Source: Watersipora subatra
Lineage: Eukaryota > Bryozoa > Gymnolaemata > Cheilostomatida > Watersiporidae
Assembly: GCF_963576615.1 (NCBI RefSeq)
Contig: NC_088716.1
Location: forward strand, 59,040,228 to 59,104,227
DNA length: 64,000 bases
Reading direction: 5' to 3'
The first letter of the stretch is position 1; each line of letters begins with the position of its first letter. Under the pieces are notes generated by a model. The model was not told where the DNA came from. It saw only the letters and a program-made list of their open reading frames with translations, and made no database searches. A program made the translations under genes and the position numbers. Positions 50,701-62,029 of this stretch are shown here, one piece after another.

Positions 50701-53700
50701 TATGGTCAATAAGTGTAAATATAATCTTCGGATTACTGTTGGATGGATCTGTATGGTAATTGGATGATATGGCGGAGATTGGTGTGGTTCTGTTATAATG
50801 CTCTGGTTAGTTTCTCTCTAGGACAATGATGGTAATGTCATCTGAGTTATAATTGTATCGATGTCGTAATCGGTGTGGGGTGATGAAGTGTTACTAATTG
50901 ATGACCTCCGATGTGTAGCTGAAATAAGAGTGTTCATTCCTGATAATGTGTATATAGTAATAAGTGTTCTTTAGCCTTTACAATTGATATGTTGTATGAC
51001 CTGAGGCTTACCAGGGTGAGAGTGGTTGATATGCTGTATTACCTGAGGCTTATTATGGTGGAAGTGGATGATATGCTGTATCATCCACTCCTACCCTAAT
51101 AAGCCTCAGGTTATAGCATATCAACCTGTAGATGATGAGCCTGAATAAGCCTCAGATGATATGCTGTATCATCTGAGGCTTATTAGAGTCAGAATGGTTG
51201 ATATAATATTTCACCTGAGGCTTATTAGGGTGAGAGTGTTTAATATGGTTGAGAGATTGATATGCTGCTTCTTCTTTTGAGGCATGGTAAGGTCAAATAA
51301 GAGGGGTGCACATTTGTATTGTAGAGAAACTATTGGCAGAGGCTGGCAGTCTGTTTGAAGATGTCTTACCTGAGTTTTCGACTGTGTCAGCCATCTTGGA
51401 ACATTTTGAGGATTGGAAGAGTCAATTCAGCTCAGATTATAACGACGCGTACGTCGGTCTCTGTCTGCCCAAACTTCTCTGTCCCCTTATTAAACTGGAA
51501 CTCCTTGACTGGAGGCCCCTTGAGGTGAGCATTCGATATTCAAAGTGAATTATACCTGTATTGTTGTTCTTGATAATGCATGACAATTTCTGACCATAGC
51601 CTGTCTTGTTCTTATATCTCAAGTAGTCCTCGATACATTTTCACCCCTGATTTTGGAAGTGTCGTTGAAATCATTAGTGGCCAGTCTGTGACAAGTTGTT
51701 CATTGGAATCCAATCTTATTATTTGTACATATACGCTGATTTTGTCAGAGTTACCACGATGTACTAGTACTCATGATATATAATGACTTAATATGTTGGT
51801 CAAGCAAGAGCACAGCTTTAAAGGGCATTGTTTGGCGCACAAGGACAACTCATTATCACTGATTACCCATGGTGCCATCTAGCTCACCCTCACCATATTG
51901 TAGTAAGGCTAATAAATGACAGCCTCTCTTTCTTCCATACACCGAAGGAGGCAGCTATGCAAGATGGACTGAATGGCTGACACCGCATAACACCTGTCGT
52001 TATGTGCCTGAACAAAAAGTTTACTTTACGTACCAAACATCTACCATGGACTATCATAGGAAACTAGTGTGAACCTAGAATCTAAAACTAGAATAAACTA
52101 GTGTGAACCTGGTCACTTTGGGTTGAAAGTCTCTTGCTCTTGCAGTCAGTCGAAGTGAATAAAACTGTCTATGGGTGTGGCTTGCATATGATAGCAGACC
52201 TCCGATCAGCTTGATTACAATCAGTCGTCTGTCATGAGTTTGTATTGATCTGCCTCCATTTTAAATTCCTTTTAGCTACATCTTTATAGAGGAGTCTAGA
52301 CCTTCCTTGATTTCACTTACCATCACATAGTTGCAAGTATAATAGTTGACGTGGAAGCCGGTTTCGTTTCATTCTGTGTACATGGCCTATCCATCTCCTA
52401 CTTAAATTTAATTGAAACCTTATTCATCCGAGAAGATTGAGAGACGGGTTATATATAGGTTATATAGCCTAAGTATAGTTTATATCATTCTTGTAGGATT
52501 CATGTCCTTCACTCTCCTCTTTCTCTTGGTATCAAAGTGTAGCCATATATGGCCACAGATCCGTCGAGACATTCGACCAATCAGATCCAGATAATCTGCT
52601 AATTCCAATGATAGTGGAAAAGGTATTAGTTGCTAAGTTAACAGGTATGACTTATGTATAATAGATAGATAAAGGCTAGCCCGCTCATGTAGCCTCCAAA
52701 TACCGTGTCTTGTTGCAATATTCATTGTATGCTGACAGCCGGCACTCACTGTCTAGCTTAAACATAAAATGGCTACCATGCCTACAAGTGGAAGGCTTAA
52801 ATCTTCCTCCTTTTTCAATGCGCATAAATGGCATGATCGTGTCTTAGTTCTTTCCGTTTATTAGAGCTGTCCACAATTATGCGCTTCCTGACTCTGAGCC
52901 CGCTATTCTTATCTGGCAGGTTATGTAGATATGGTTTGGGATCCTGTTTCCAAGAGCCAGACTAAAAATCTCACAAATCTCTTGCATGAGATGGTGGACC
53001 TCTACCCGAGCCTCCACTCTGGCAGTAAGACCACGGCTACCTTAATGCGAGCCATCAGTATGAAGATTAACATCAGCCTTGATGAAGATACATTCATGCC
53101 TCTTTTTCCTGCTGAGTAAGTCACATGACAGTGGCATCAATCCTTTCAGTGCCTGATCTGGTCTACGCTAGTAGCGGATGCATTTGGTGTGGCTTATGCG
53201 AGTTTAACGTCTGTTCATGCATTGCTTCTTTAGTTTTGTTGCAGCTCTTTCTGCATATCTTGAAGCTGACCTTTTTTCTGTTACAAAATGTTGCTTTTTT
53301 CCCTCCCTTTTTCTTCGTAACCGAACTTAATTACGAGGAGTGTGTTTGTAGACTGCTGAAGAAGAGTGGAGAGGCGCGGGCGTATCTACATAGACAGATC
53401 TGGTCAAGTATTAAGCTCTATGAGAACATATTAAGATTTTCCAGGCTGCTAGGTGATGAGAAGTTGAAGAGGTTAGCATTGGACAGTCTCCTCAACAGAT
53501 ACATAATGTTGGGGCTGCAGTGCGCCGGTCCTACCGATGCTCTCAGGAGAATTAAGGCCGTGAGTAAAATTGCCGATGGGCTGTAATTGTGTTGTTTTAT
53601 TTGAGTATTATATTTCTTTAGTAATGCTAGTTTAAATGGGTTATAGAACAATGTTAATGTGAAACAGTATGTTAAGATCGTGTTATGGAGCAGTCTTTTA

Positions 53701-56700
53701 CATGCTGAAATTATTTGAATTGATTAATTAAAGAAATAAATTAAAACAATTAAATTTAAAATCATTTTAACAATTAGTTTTCTTGTAACTTCATAAAATG
53801 CGCATGCATATTGGACAGCTAGCTGATAGCCTATGTCTACTCCCGGGTGCCATTGCTTGCCCAGGCTCCTCAATCCTTTGTCCAACCACAATCTAGCTTC
53901 AGAAGAATTATTGCTTTTACTACCAAAGCGTTGATTAGTTAATAACAAGAGCATAGAATGATGCGACTGAATAAGCGTAAGATCGTTTCTCTACACCAGA
54001 CTACTAACATATGCATATTTTAAATGGTTGAAAGTTTTCAAACTCATTGAAAAAGTAACATTTCGTAACCACTATCAAAGAGGTATCTGGGGTATCTGTC
54101 CCCTTATCTGCCTTTACGGATGTTTTTAGTTGGTTACCAAAAATTTTGTCGAGTTACCAAAGGATTAATGTTTAATAGATCTGTTGTTAGTTATTGTATG
54201 TAAGAGACTCTGCTGCTTAACATAGTGTTAGCAAACCGTTTCGCATCACCATAGGTCAATAATACGAACATTATAATAATCCATTCTCAATAGGATGATC
54301 TTGTTCGTCACTTTCAAGGTCACCGACGCATTGCCTAGTCATTGGTTGAAGTCTGCTGACAGTGACACGGCGCTGCCTCAGCTGGAGAATCTTTGCAGGT
54401 TCATGCGGTCATGCGCTACTTCCTATCAGCAGGCTAATAACAGGTTGGTTACTAGACATACTTACCTCTTCGCTGTCAAAGGCTAAGTAGCCTGTCTTGA
54501 CAAACTGTTGTTTTTGCGGAGTTGTCCCCCGTCGCGCGGGCGAGTAACAACAGCTTGTCACAAGACGTGCTGCACCTGATGCATCAGTTGCATTTATAGG
54601 TAGTTGTTCTCCTCTATCTATGCGGCTTGGTTGTGATGTTATGCCGGTTGCTCCATTGGTAATCATAACGGATTTGACGCAAAAATTTATGTAGAAAAAA
54701 ATAAGATTACAACGTTTAACCAAGCAACCAGTCTCTGCGGCAAACTTTAGTAGAACTTGAGAACTTAGGCAACAACAGCGACTAAACATGTCGTTATTTG
54801 TGCGCTCAGTCAGTTTAATTTCTATTTTTGTATGTCAGTTTTATTTGTTTTTATAGATTTTATTTTCAATTTATTTTATTCTTAAGTTTTACTAAAGTTT
54901 ACAACAGAGTTGTAAACAACCAAGTCTTTGGTTAAACGTTGTGATCTTTTTTTTTCTACATAAATTTTTGCGCGAAATCAGTTATGATTACCAATGGAGC
55001 GACCGATATAACATCGCAACTAAGCCGCATAGACGGAAGAGAACAACTCCCTATAAGCGCAGCTGATGCATCAGGTGCAGTACGTCTTGTGACAAGCTGT
55101 TGTGTTGCTCGCCCGCTCGACGGGGGACAACTCTGCAAAAACAACAGTTTGTCAAGACAGGCTAGAGGCTAAGTCACAGCCATTGCTATACTTCAGTGAC
55201 AATTTCAGTACTATTAACTTGATGAGGCATCACTTAGCTCAGACGAGTAACCAGTAAATTACCACAAAGTCTTAGAATTGATTGATGTTAGAGAGTTTTC
55301 TAACATATTTATAAACAATAACAGTAACATAAATATAGTTGATTGTCCTGGAACTTAAATTGAGCAATTAATGGTTTGGTTGAAAACTTACATCTTGACC
55401 ACCGACCATGAAATCTTCATCATAACAGTTTTCATAACCGTAACAGCCAGCATATTTAAAGTCAATCATAAATAAAATGAACACAGTTTAAATACTATTG
55501 TTTAGTTATTATTATTTCTAGAACAAAGTCGTGATAAATTTTATATGAGTTTTGAAAAAGGGAGCTGTTTATAGTAGCTGCTACAGAAGCTAGGTTATAA
55601 ATGAGGTGAGATTTACAAAAATTTGTCATATACTAAAATATAACACTTAAGATAAATTTTATGTATGAAAATAGTCATAAATGCAGCCAAATACAGTAAT
55701 AACATATATATAATATATATATACATGTATGTTCTATAACATATACCTTCTATAATGTAATTTCCAGATAACGTAAAGTGTTTATGTAAAGTTTCTGTTT
55801 CATACTACATAAAGAATTTAATATAGCGTGATGTGTGAAGTCATTCATTCGATTTGAATAACACGCATCTCGTGGTAGCCTTGAAAATATCGCTTTCTCT
55901 CCTGCCGCACTTGAGAGAGAAATTGCCGTGTACATGTAGGGTTATCTCTATTACACACACCAGTAGAAGTCTAACGAGAAATCGTTAGATTTGTCGTTAA
56001 AGCGCAGATAGTAAGTAGATGCACAATTGCTTTTTCGGTGGAGGTGTTAACGTGTCGGTATACCGATCTGAATGTCACGAGTTGGACTACCGTTGAAAGC
56101 TATCTGTTATTATAACCATGAATCTTTTTGACGTATAGATGCTCGGACAAATAGGCACCGACTATTATTGTCACACAAATCGAAACACAAATTATAGTAA
56201 AGTTATTTTTTTACTTTATTCTAAACATAAAACATTTTTATTGTTTTCCTTTTGCAAAAAGGGCATTGTTATCTAGAATAGAAGAAAAACTTGCAGTAAA
56301 TTGCCTTTGAAGGTGTGCATTATCCATAACTCATTGTAAAATTGTCGCAATCGTAAACAATGAACTGAGTGAAACTGATAAGGAAAAGTAGAAAAGTTGT
56401 CGGTATAAACTAATAATACTACAGTTACACTAGTCATTAAATTAAAAAGTCCACTATAGTCCTTGTTTCCCTTTTGAAGGTCGAAAGGGGTGAGTTTGGG
56501 AAGATCTAGGAACAGATTACATAATTCACATGTATTTTACTGTTCGTATAACGTAAAGACCCTATAACGTAAATGTTCCTGGAACAGATTATTTACGTTG
56601 TAGGAGCGTCTATGTAATAGGAAACCAGGTTTTGTTTATATGTATATTTTAAATATATTTATTATATATGTATATATATATATGTGTTTATATGTATATT

Positions 56701-58002
56701 TTAAATGACCGGTATGTAAACTGTTGTTTGTAAACTGCTCTAGCTGAAAGTTTTATTTAATTGAATGAGTAGAGATGTTCCTGACATTACGGAATTCTTT
56801 TTATTAGGTTCTGCTGCCGTTTTAACAAGATCTCTGTTCTCCTAACTTCAATGCGAGTTTGTAGTTTTGGTAGTTAATAGTATGTTTGTCTTTGATTATA
56901 TACCGTACTATTAGAATTGTTTTAAATTAATCTCTTTGTAAGTCCGTGTTGAGTACACGCTACTGTCGCTTTAATTCTGAAGTGCAGAGATCTAACTTTC
57001 TTGTCGGTTAGCATTGTTGAGGGAGTGATTATCCTGTTTTGCGGTCTTATAGATAGTATTAAATTTTATCTTAAAGCCATTGACAAAATGATCGTAAGCC
57101 ATTACAGAGCAGTATGCATTGTCTGCTCTTTGGGGGAGATGATTTCATGTGGGAACAGAAGCATTAACCCTTTCATTGCCATCCATCTACAAATTTAACT
57201 TTTGGCCTACTGCCAGCTATTTTATTGAAAATTGCCGATTTGGCTGCATGATATGTATACAGTTTTTCAATTTAAAACCTTATCTAAAACATTTTTGTTA
57301 TATATTTAATGTTGCCAATGTGTTAACAAACAGAGCTATGAAAAATATTCAATGTATCTATATTGTGTGCATTGCTAAAGCTATGTGAAGCTATGGTCGC
57401 TACGAAGCTAGAACGATTCTCTACAATATTCTGTACTCTTACAAAACTTACTTTTACCACCCTCAGAGTCAGCGCTGTTGCTTTTATTGTCTGAGTATTT
57501 ATATGTAGTTAATTCTGAATCTGTCATCAACAAAAGCTATTCTGTCTTTAGCACGAAAGGTGCTTTGCTGAAGCCATAAAAAGTTCAATCGTCAAAAAAA
57601 TGTTCGTTTTGACTTGAATTTCCTGATCAAAGATTATAATTTGCTGCGCAGATGTAGGCTAGTTTTTCAGAAAATTTTTCACAGTAAATTTTGCAAAAAT
57701 GTGTTTACTGCAGTCGATCATAGAATTCGCATAAACTCGCGTACGGCAGTGAAAGGGTTAAAGGTCCAATGCACTCCAGTGTTGGATATACACTGGAGTG
57801 CATTGTATCATGCTTCATTCTGATTGGTTTTGCAAGTATTTAGAGAAATTTAGTAACTTTAGAAATTTATGAGTGTATGGCACCTCACCTATTATTCTGC
57901 AGAGAGGATATGAAAGGCTTGCTAAAGATTCTCGTTACCATCCATGCCCATAACCATGCTAATTGGATGTCCAATGAGTTCTCTCTGCGAATGCCAAAAT
58001 GA
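44763..58002 (+). CDS. PAXBP1: PAXBP1/GCFC2 family protein (GCFC domain), complete, 14 exons, 839 aa
   Basis: Exons 44763-45036, 45344-45471, 46160-46298, 46394-46532, 46748-47077, 47598-47802, 47967-48087, 48435-48641, 51325-51524, 52497-52644, 52920-53115, 53352-53559, 54319-54443 and 57903-58002; 2520 nt with all phases closing. It starts MFKKPKRHFRQRKD. Family landmarks: RGEIPDANLIHLARKKRAQA, KYTFMQQTRSYIRDVLDCFN, CKRRRDDIKDEASD, DARRTRRRQARQ, GLSSDDEE, then the GCFC region (about 515-765): SDYNDAYVGLCLPKLLCPL, LIPMIVEKVLVAKLT, YVDMVWDPVSKSQT, DEDTFMPLFPAE, LDSLLNRYIMLGL, and the C-terminal LPQLENLCRFM. Human relatives are nuclear: GCFC2 acts with intron-lariat spliceosome factors and PAXBP1 links PAX3/7 to H3K4 methylation. 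RGEIPDA favours PAXBP1. The exon 12 acceptor (tttgtag) was chosen by phase. Confidence 0.93.
47358..47449. repeat. 28-bp tandem repeat, about 3.3 copies
   Basis: Units of cgacaaaactgcgttttggg / cattc in intron 5 of the PAXBP1 gene. Confidence 0.85.
48642..48892. repeat. 42-bp minisatellite starting exactly at a splice donor (6 copies)
   Basis: The first unit begins with the GT of the exon 8 donor (gttggtatgctacatc). Each following unit repeats gttggtatgctacatcacct and gaggcttattagggtgagac. Unit length 41-42 bp keeps a frame open, which explains the 248-codon open frame over exon 8; I do not regard that as protein. The array resumes near 50.99 kb. Confidence 0.95.
49663..49782. mobile_element. 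120-bp palindromic MITE with 8-bp target duplication, nested
   Basis: Inverted ends cacgggcta and tagcccgtg, with nearly the whole element palindromic (ccgccacgcacatacaaaac against gttttgtatgtgcgtggcg). Flanked by exact 8-bp repeats atgaatag at 49655-49662 and 49783-49790. The 8-bp duplication suggests hAT-type insertion. Confidence 0.8.
49793..49828. repeat. hairpin
   Basis: ttccgacgttgattc and its complement gaatcaacgtcggaa, separated by a few bases. Confidence 0.8.
50075..50290. repeat. single arm of the 16-kb fold-back family
   Basis: Shares aacgatcaagttttg, cgtcctggcaataacatcac, ctcaaa and gtgatagaaaaat with the right arm of the fold-back at 16170-16625. It lies inside the pogo-like element. 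Confidence 0.65.
50990..51240. repeat. 42-bp minisatellite, rearranged second block
   Basis: Units alike to 48642-48892 (cctgaggcttattagggtg), but at least one copy is inverted (ccctaataagcctcaggtt at about 51092). It ends about 80 bp before the exon 9 acceptor. Confidence 0.85.
54490..55162. mobile_element. 673-bp fold-back element in the last PAXBP1 intron
   Basis: Ends gcctgtcttgacaaactgtt and its complement aacagtttgtcaagacaggc, flanked by TA. Arms of about 250-300 bp (landmarks ttgtcacaagacgt, gatgcatcagttgc, ttggtaatcataac) surround an AT-rich loop. Open frames at 54409-54789 (minus) and 54984-55172 (plus) are the same arm read twice. No transposase. Confidence 0.8.
55165..57902. other. 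remainder of the last PAXBP1 intron
   Basis: Mostly unique AT-rich DNA with short TATA runs near 55705 and 56640-56700. A perfect 16-bp hairpin (caatgcactccagtgt ... acactggagtgcattg) lies at 57767-57805. No exon seen. Confidence 0.5.
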
Positions 58003-58948
58003 TAGAGGGCAGGCAACTCCTTACTCTCCCCTACCCCTTCTTACACCCGACGTGTAGTCAAGAATTGTCTTCTAACTGGACTGAACACAGCTTACTTCAC
58101 ATTTAGCCTAGCTGAGCTGGTTTAGGCATTTGTATACTGTTGTATATAGTTCCTTGTATATAAGCATATCATCACCATTCGTCATTATTAAAAATACAGA
58201 AGTTAATATGACTAGCAAACCTTCATGTTCTGTATAATCACATACATGTCAATTAGAATGGTAGGCAATGTTTTAAGTGAGATGTATTTTCTGCAAAAGT
58301 GTTTCAAGGGGAGGAGGCGTTTGGAACCCGAAGCCTCAAGTCGGTCAGATTTTTTTGCAGGTCTGGTTAGGTATTGTCCCGTTAATTTATTGGAAACTGG
58401 CCTAAATCTTAACTGAACATTAGCCTTAGTATCCTAACATCCATTTATTTGTGGGTGGTAGTTAAGATTATACTGCAGGTTTTAAAAGAACAAAGGCTAA
58501 ATAGCTGAAGTACTGAAAGTTCAGGGCAGGCAAAAATAACACCGTCCTCTGGTCTGAGGCTATAATGCTCACATGTGACCATGACTGGAGGAGTACAGCG
58601 AGTCCAATCACCTGTTCATGAAGCACTGAATGTGATGGTGTAAGAACTTGTTCTAAGTAGTCGTTAGGTCCTAAGGCTTACCTTATCTAGACCATTTTAT
58701 TTCCTTTGAAAGACGAGTTATTGTAGTTACATATTGCATTGTTAAAAAAGACATCCAAAACAAGAGAGTAGAGAACACAATATATTTTGATAGCATGCAA
58801 AGGGTGCAATGAAGAAATCTTAAGAACATCTAGAGATATAGAGAGACATGGTTAACAAGAGTATGTATCAGTGTAAAAAATATGTTCATCAGAATGGGCA
58901 TGTTATGGTACTACCACAACTAGACATTAATGTTTGTAGCACATGTAC

Positions 58949-59067
58949 CTTGCGGAAACACCTCGCATTTGACGTAAAGTATAGTAAGGCCTCCAGTCTC
59001 CGCTTCCTACTTGTACTGCTTCTGTGAGGGAGCCACTTCTTCCAAACAGTGACTTCTCCACAGGGCT
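58949..59067 (-). CDS. candidate exon of an unidentified minus-strand gene
   Basis: Ends at a good donor (GCAAG then GTACAT). Two readings are possible. From a TTTAG acceptor at 59068 it gives SPVEKSLFGRSGSLTEAV, GSGDWRPYYTLRQMRGVSA. The other frame continues to the right across the MITE insertion site, to a ctgacag acceptor near 59453, giving DVGGINIILQSDED ... CGEVTVWKKWLPH. Both look protein-like and I cannot decide. A further minus-strand block at about 58560-58690 (NDYLEQVLTPSHSVLHEQ) may belong to the same gene. Family not recognised. Confidence 0.35.
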
Positions 59068-59073
59068 CTAAAC

Positions 59074-59402
59074 TAGTGCTGCACGATATTTTTGCATGTA
59101 CATTCGATTATTTGGTCTCAAAATATATCGAAAAATATCGAACATTGGAGTTGTCTTCTTTCTATACATAGTGTTAGGCTTTAACATGCACGATATGAGA
59201 GGATATTGGTTGAAAAATAGGAGTTGTCACCTGATTATAATAAAAAGAATAGACAACTCCATTTTTTCAAAATAAAATCGGCCGACATTTCGATAAAATA
59301 TCGGCTTCGATATTCATATCGACTTGAAAACTGACCAAATATAAAATGATCCACTGAAATATATCGTCATATCGAATTATATCGTGTTATTGTGCAGCAC
59401 TA
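59074..59402. mobile_element. hAT MITE with perfect 8-bp target duplication
   Basis: Inverted ends tagtgctgcacgatat and its imperfect complement at the right (atcgtgttattgtgcagcacta). Flanked by exact CTCTAAAC at 59066-59073 and 59403-59410. The internal part carries repeated atatcga motifs and an inner inverted pair (ggagttgtc ... gacaactcc). 329 bp, no coding capacity. The intact duplication suggests recent insertion. Confidence 0.9.
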
Positions 59403-59708
59403 CTCTAAACAGTCTTCATCACTTTGTAAAATGATATTAATACCACCGACATCCTGTCAGCTAATAAAAAATGGGAAAACAAGACAAAGTGAGTATGTAT
59501 GCAAAAGATAGCAAAAAGAGAAGTTAAACTTTAATAATTATGTCAAATAATCTACTAGAGGATGAAACCTCTGCCATTTGTAGTGGCTGGTTTCATAGGG
59601 AGTGAGTAAATACCAACCCTCTGCCACACTTCATACGAAAATAGTGAAAGAAGAGTGATTGTAATAATAAAAGGTAAACGCTACCTATAGAGATACTTCC
59701 ATACATCT

Positions 59709-59729
59709 ATATATATATATATATATATA
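59709..59729. repeat. (TA)n tract left of the LINE
   Basis: About ten TA units, shortly before the 5' junction of the R4-like element. Confidence 0.9.
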
Positions 59730-59754
59730 CCTGAAAAAATACATACATATATAG

Positions 59755-61617
59755 GCGGATCGGACTGGTGGATCGGACGGTCTGTCAAGACAGCAGGAGA
59801 AGGCAAACCAATCTTGCCATGGCTTGGATTGACTACAAAAAGGCCTATGATTCAATTCCCCATAGTTGGATACTTGAGTGCTTCAGTATGTACAATGTTC
59901 ACCCTGCTCTTGTGGCATTCATCAAGATGTCAATGACCAAATGGAAGACACAACTGGAGGCTAATGGCAAAAAGCTGGCGAGTGTACAAATTAAGCGAGG
60001 CATCTATCAAGGTGACTCCTTATCACCGCTGCTCTTCTGCATATGCCTAAACCCTCTAAGCAATTTGCTGGAGGAGACTCAATATGGGTACCAGTTTAAG
60101 AGTGGCACCATAATAAACCACCTCTTCTACATAGATGACATCAAGCTGTACGCTAACAAAGAAAGGGACATTGATTCGCTAATACACCTCACTCAGGTAT
60201 ACAGCAAGGACATCGGAATGACCTTCGGTATTGAGAAATGTGGAAGGCTAATTCTTAAGAAAGGCCACTCTATGCCCACAGATGGCCTAAGAATGCCAAA
60301 TGGTACCATCAAAGATATAGAAGAAGGGTATAAGTACTTGGGGATTATGCAAAGCAACATCAACCACGAAGCCGAGGTACGTCACAAAGCCATTACCGAA
60401 TACAAGAAACGCCTTCGGCAGGTCTTACGGAGCCAGCTCAATGCCAAGAACCAAGTCATGGCAATAAATACCTACGCACTGCCAGTAATAAGATATCCAG
60501 CAGGCATAATAAAGTGGACTGAGGAAGCCATCAAAGAAACAGATATAGCAACTCGTAAACTGCTGACCATGCATGGAGCACTCCACCCAAAATCTGATAC
60601 TACTAGACTGTATCTTGATAGGAAAGATGGCGGTAGGGGACTCAAAAGTGTACAGCAGACAGTGAAAGAAGAGGAGCAAAGCATCAAAGCATATGCAGCC
60701 TCCATGGCCATCTCAGATAAGTTGCTAGCTGAATTTCAATCAGCTGCTCTTACAGCGGACCTATGCCCTGATGATGAGGAAATTGACTGGCACACGAAAC
60801 CTCTTCATGGTGCTTACCACCAACAAATATCTAAGGTTGGCGATCTTCACCAGACATATATGTGGCTGAACAAAGGAAACCTAACGGCCAATACAGAGTC
60901 GCTAATCATGGCAGCCCAGGAGCAAGTGCTCCCAACAAGGCAACTCCAAACGAAAATCTATCACACTAGAGATGATCCTAGATGCAGACTGTGCAAAGAT
61001 GCACCTGAGACCATCCAACACATTATCAGTGGATGCAAGCAGCTAGCAGAGAACGCATACACTGAGCGGCATAATTATGTCGCAGGTGTTGTGTATAGAA
61101 GTCTATGTGATGAGTATGGCCTTAATAAACCACAACACTGGTGGGAAGCTCCTGGTAAGGTCAATGAAAATGACCGCGCTAAGATCCTCTGGAACTTCTA
61201 CATCCAAACTGACAAGCATGTCCTAGCAAACCAACCAGATATAGTAGTGGTAGACAAGGAGAACAAGAGGGTTACTATAATAGATATAGCAGTACCCAAT
61301 GACTACAATATAGCCAGCAAAGAAAAAGAAAAGGTAGAGAAATATCTCCCTCTTGGAGAAGAAATTGAAAAATGCTGGAATGTAAGAACAACTGTAATCC
61401 CAGTAGTCATTGGGGCACTGGGCGCAATAACACTGGCGCATAAAATGTGGCTTGCCCAAATACCAACAGCAATCAACTCAGGTGAGTTGCAGAAAAGTGC
61501 GCTATTGGGAACAGCTAAGATCTTGAGGCGAGTGCTCAAACTCCCAGGTCTCTGGTAGGAGACCCGAGTTAGAGCAGAAATTACCACCCATACGGGGTAT
61601 CCGGGGTGAGGAAACAA
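59755..61617 (+). mobile_element. R4/Dong-type non-LTR retrotransposon, 5'-truncated
   Basis: Starts close to a (TA)n tract inside the reverse-transcriptase region and ends at gaggaaacaattta directly followed by another TA tract (61618-61639). It has about 60 bp of 3' UTR. Restriction-like-endonuclease LINEs of the R2 superfamily, such as Dong, are known for inserting in simple repeats; TA tracts at both ends fit target choice in a microsatellite. Confidence 0.8.
59768..61558 (+). CDS. LINE reverse transcriptase and restriction-like endonuclease (596 aa, N-terminus missing)
   Basis: One uninterrupted frame. Reverse-transcriptase motif A (WIDYKKAYDSIPHSW, residues 20-34), motif B (RGIYQGDSLSPLLF, 77-90), motif C with the catalytic YIDD (121-124), then the thumb with ALHPKSDTTRLYLDRKDGGR. 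A C-x2-C-x8-H-x4-C finger (C406, C409, H418, C423) precedes the endonuclease core (QPDIVVVD, then VTIIDIAVPND, then KEKEKVEKY), giving the PD...D...K pattern. This order defines the R2-superfamily LINEs (R4, Dong and kin). The family's N-terminal zinc fingers and first reverse-transcriptase motifs are lost, so the copy cannot be autonomous. The open frame with no stop argues for recent insertion. The ATG is the first in frame and probably not a native start. Confidence 0.88.
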   Translation: MDRTVCQDSRRRQTNLAMAWIDYKKAYDSIPHSWILECFSMYNVHPALVAFIKMSMTKWKTQLEANGKKLASVQIKRGIYQGDSLSPLLFCICLNPLSNLLEETQYGYQFKSGTIINHLFYIDDIKLYANKERDIDSLIHLTQVYSKDIGMTFGIEKCGRLILKKGHSMPTDGLRMPNGTIKDIEEGYKYLGIMQSNINHEAEVRHKAITEYKKRLRQVLRSQLNAKNQVMAINTYALPVIRYPAGIIKWTEEAIKETDIATRKLLTMHGALHPKSDTTRLYLDRKDGGRGLKSVQQTVKEEEQSIKAYAASMAISDKLLAEFQSAALTADLCPDDEEIDWHTKPLHGAYHQQISKVGDLHQTYMWLNKGNLTANTESLIMAAQEQVLPTRQLQTKIYHTRDDPRCRLCKDAPETIQHIISGCKQLAENAYTERHNYVAGVVYRSLCDEYGLNKPQHWWEAPGKVNENDRAKILWNFYIQTDKHVLANQPDIVVVDKENKRVTIIDIAVPNDYNIASKEKEKVEKYLPLGEEIEKCWNVRTTVIPVVIGALGAITLAHKMWLAQIPTAINSGELQKSALLGTAKILRRVLKLPGLW

Positions 61618-61654
61618 TTTATATATATATATATATATAAACATATATATGTAT

Positions 61655-62015
61655 GTACTAGCGGAATTCCCGGCGTTGCATGGGTATTAAAAACAGCTTA
61701 TAAACAATTGTAGGTAATGTAGTTGCGTGCCATTAGCCTGGCACATTGCCAATGGCTAATTTGAGCAAGCTAGTATCCATATTGATAAACTTATTATTAA
61801 GAGCCGTGAGAGCAAGCTTTAGTGACATTGCACCGTAACGCAGTTGCTATGCGTCTTTTAATCTAGATAGCAACTTACATCGCCCCATAAATTCAGGCAT
61901 CTTGTGTAGCTCAATTGGTTAGCTGGCTGTCTGGAGAACTGGAAGTTCTGAGATCAAAATTGATCTACTACGGATTCTTCATTCCAAGATTTTAGTAGCT
62001 ATAGCTGAGATTTAT
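61655..62015 (+). mobile_element. full-length tRNA-derived SINE
   Basis: Begins actagcggaattcccggcg; core gcctggcacattgccaatgg; A box gtagctcaattggttagct; B-box-like gttctgagatcaaa; tail agctatagctgagatttata. It lies immediately right of the LINE's TA tract. Confidence 0.8.
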
Positions 62016-62029
62016 ATATGTAGGCCTAC

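Noticed and set aside
54409-54789. 126-codon minus-strand frame and its counterpart at 54984-55172
   Set aside because: Both are readings of the two arms of one inverted repeat in the last PAXBP1 intron.
61906-61985. Possible tRNA gene
   Set aside because: A- and B-box-like motifs are present but no cloverleaf pairing, and the stretch is repeated inside SINE copies at 36.5 and 62.3 kb.
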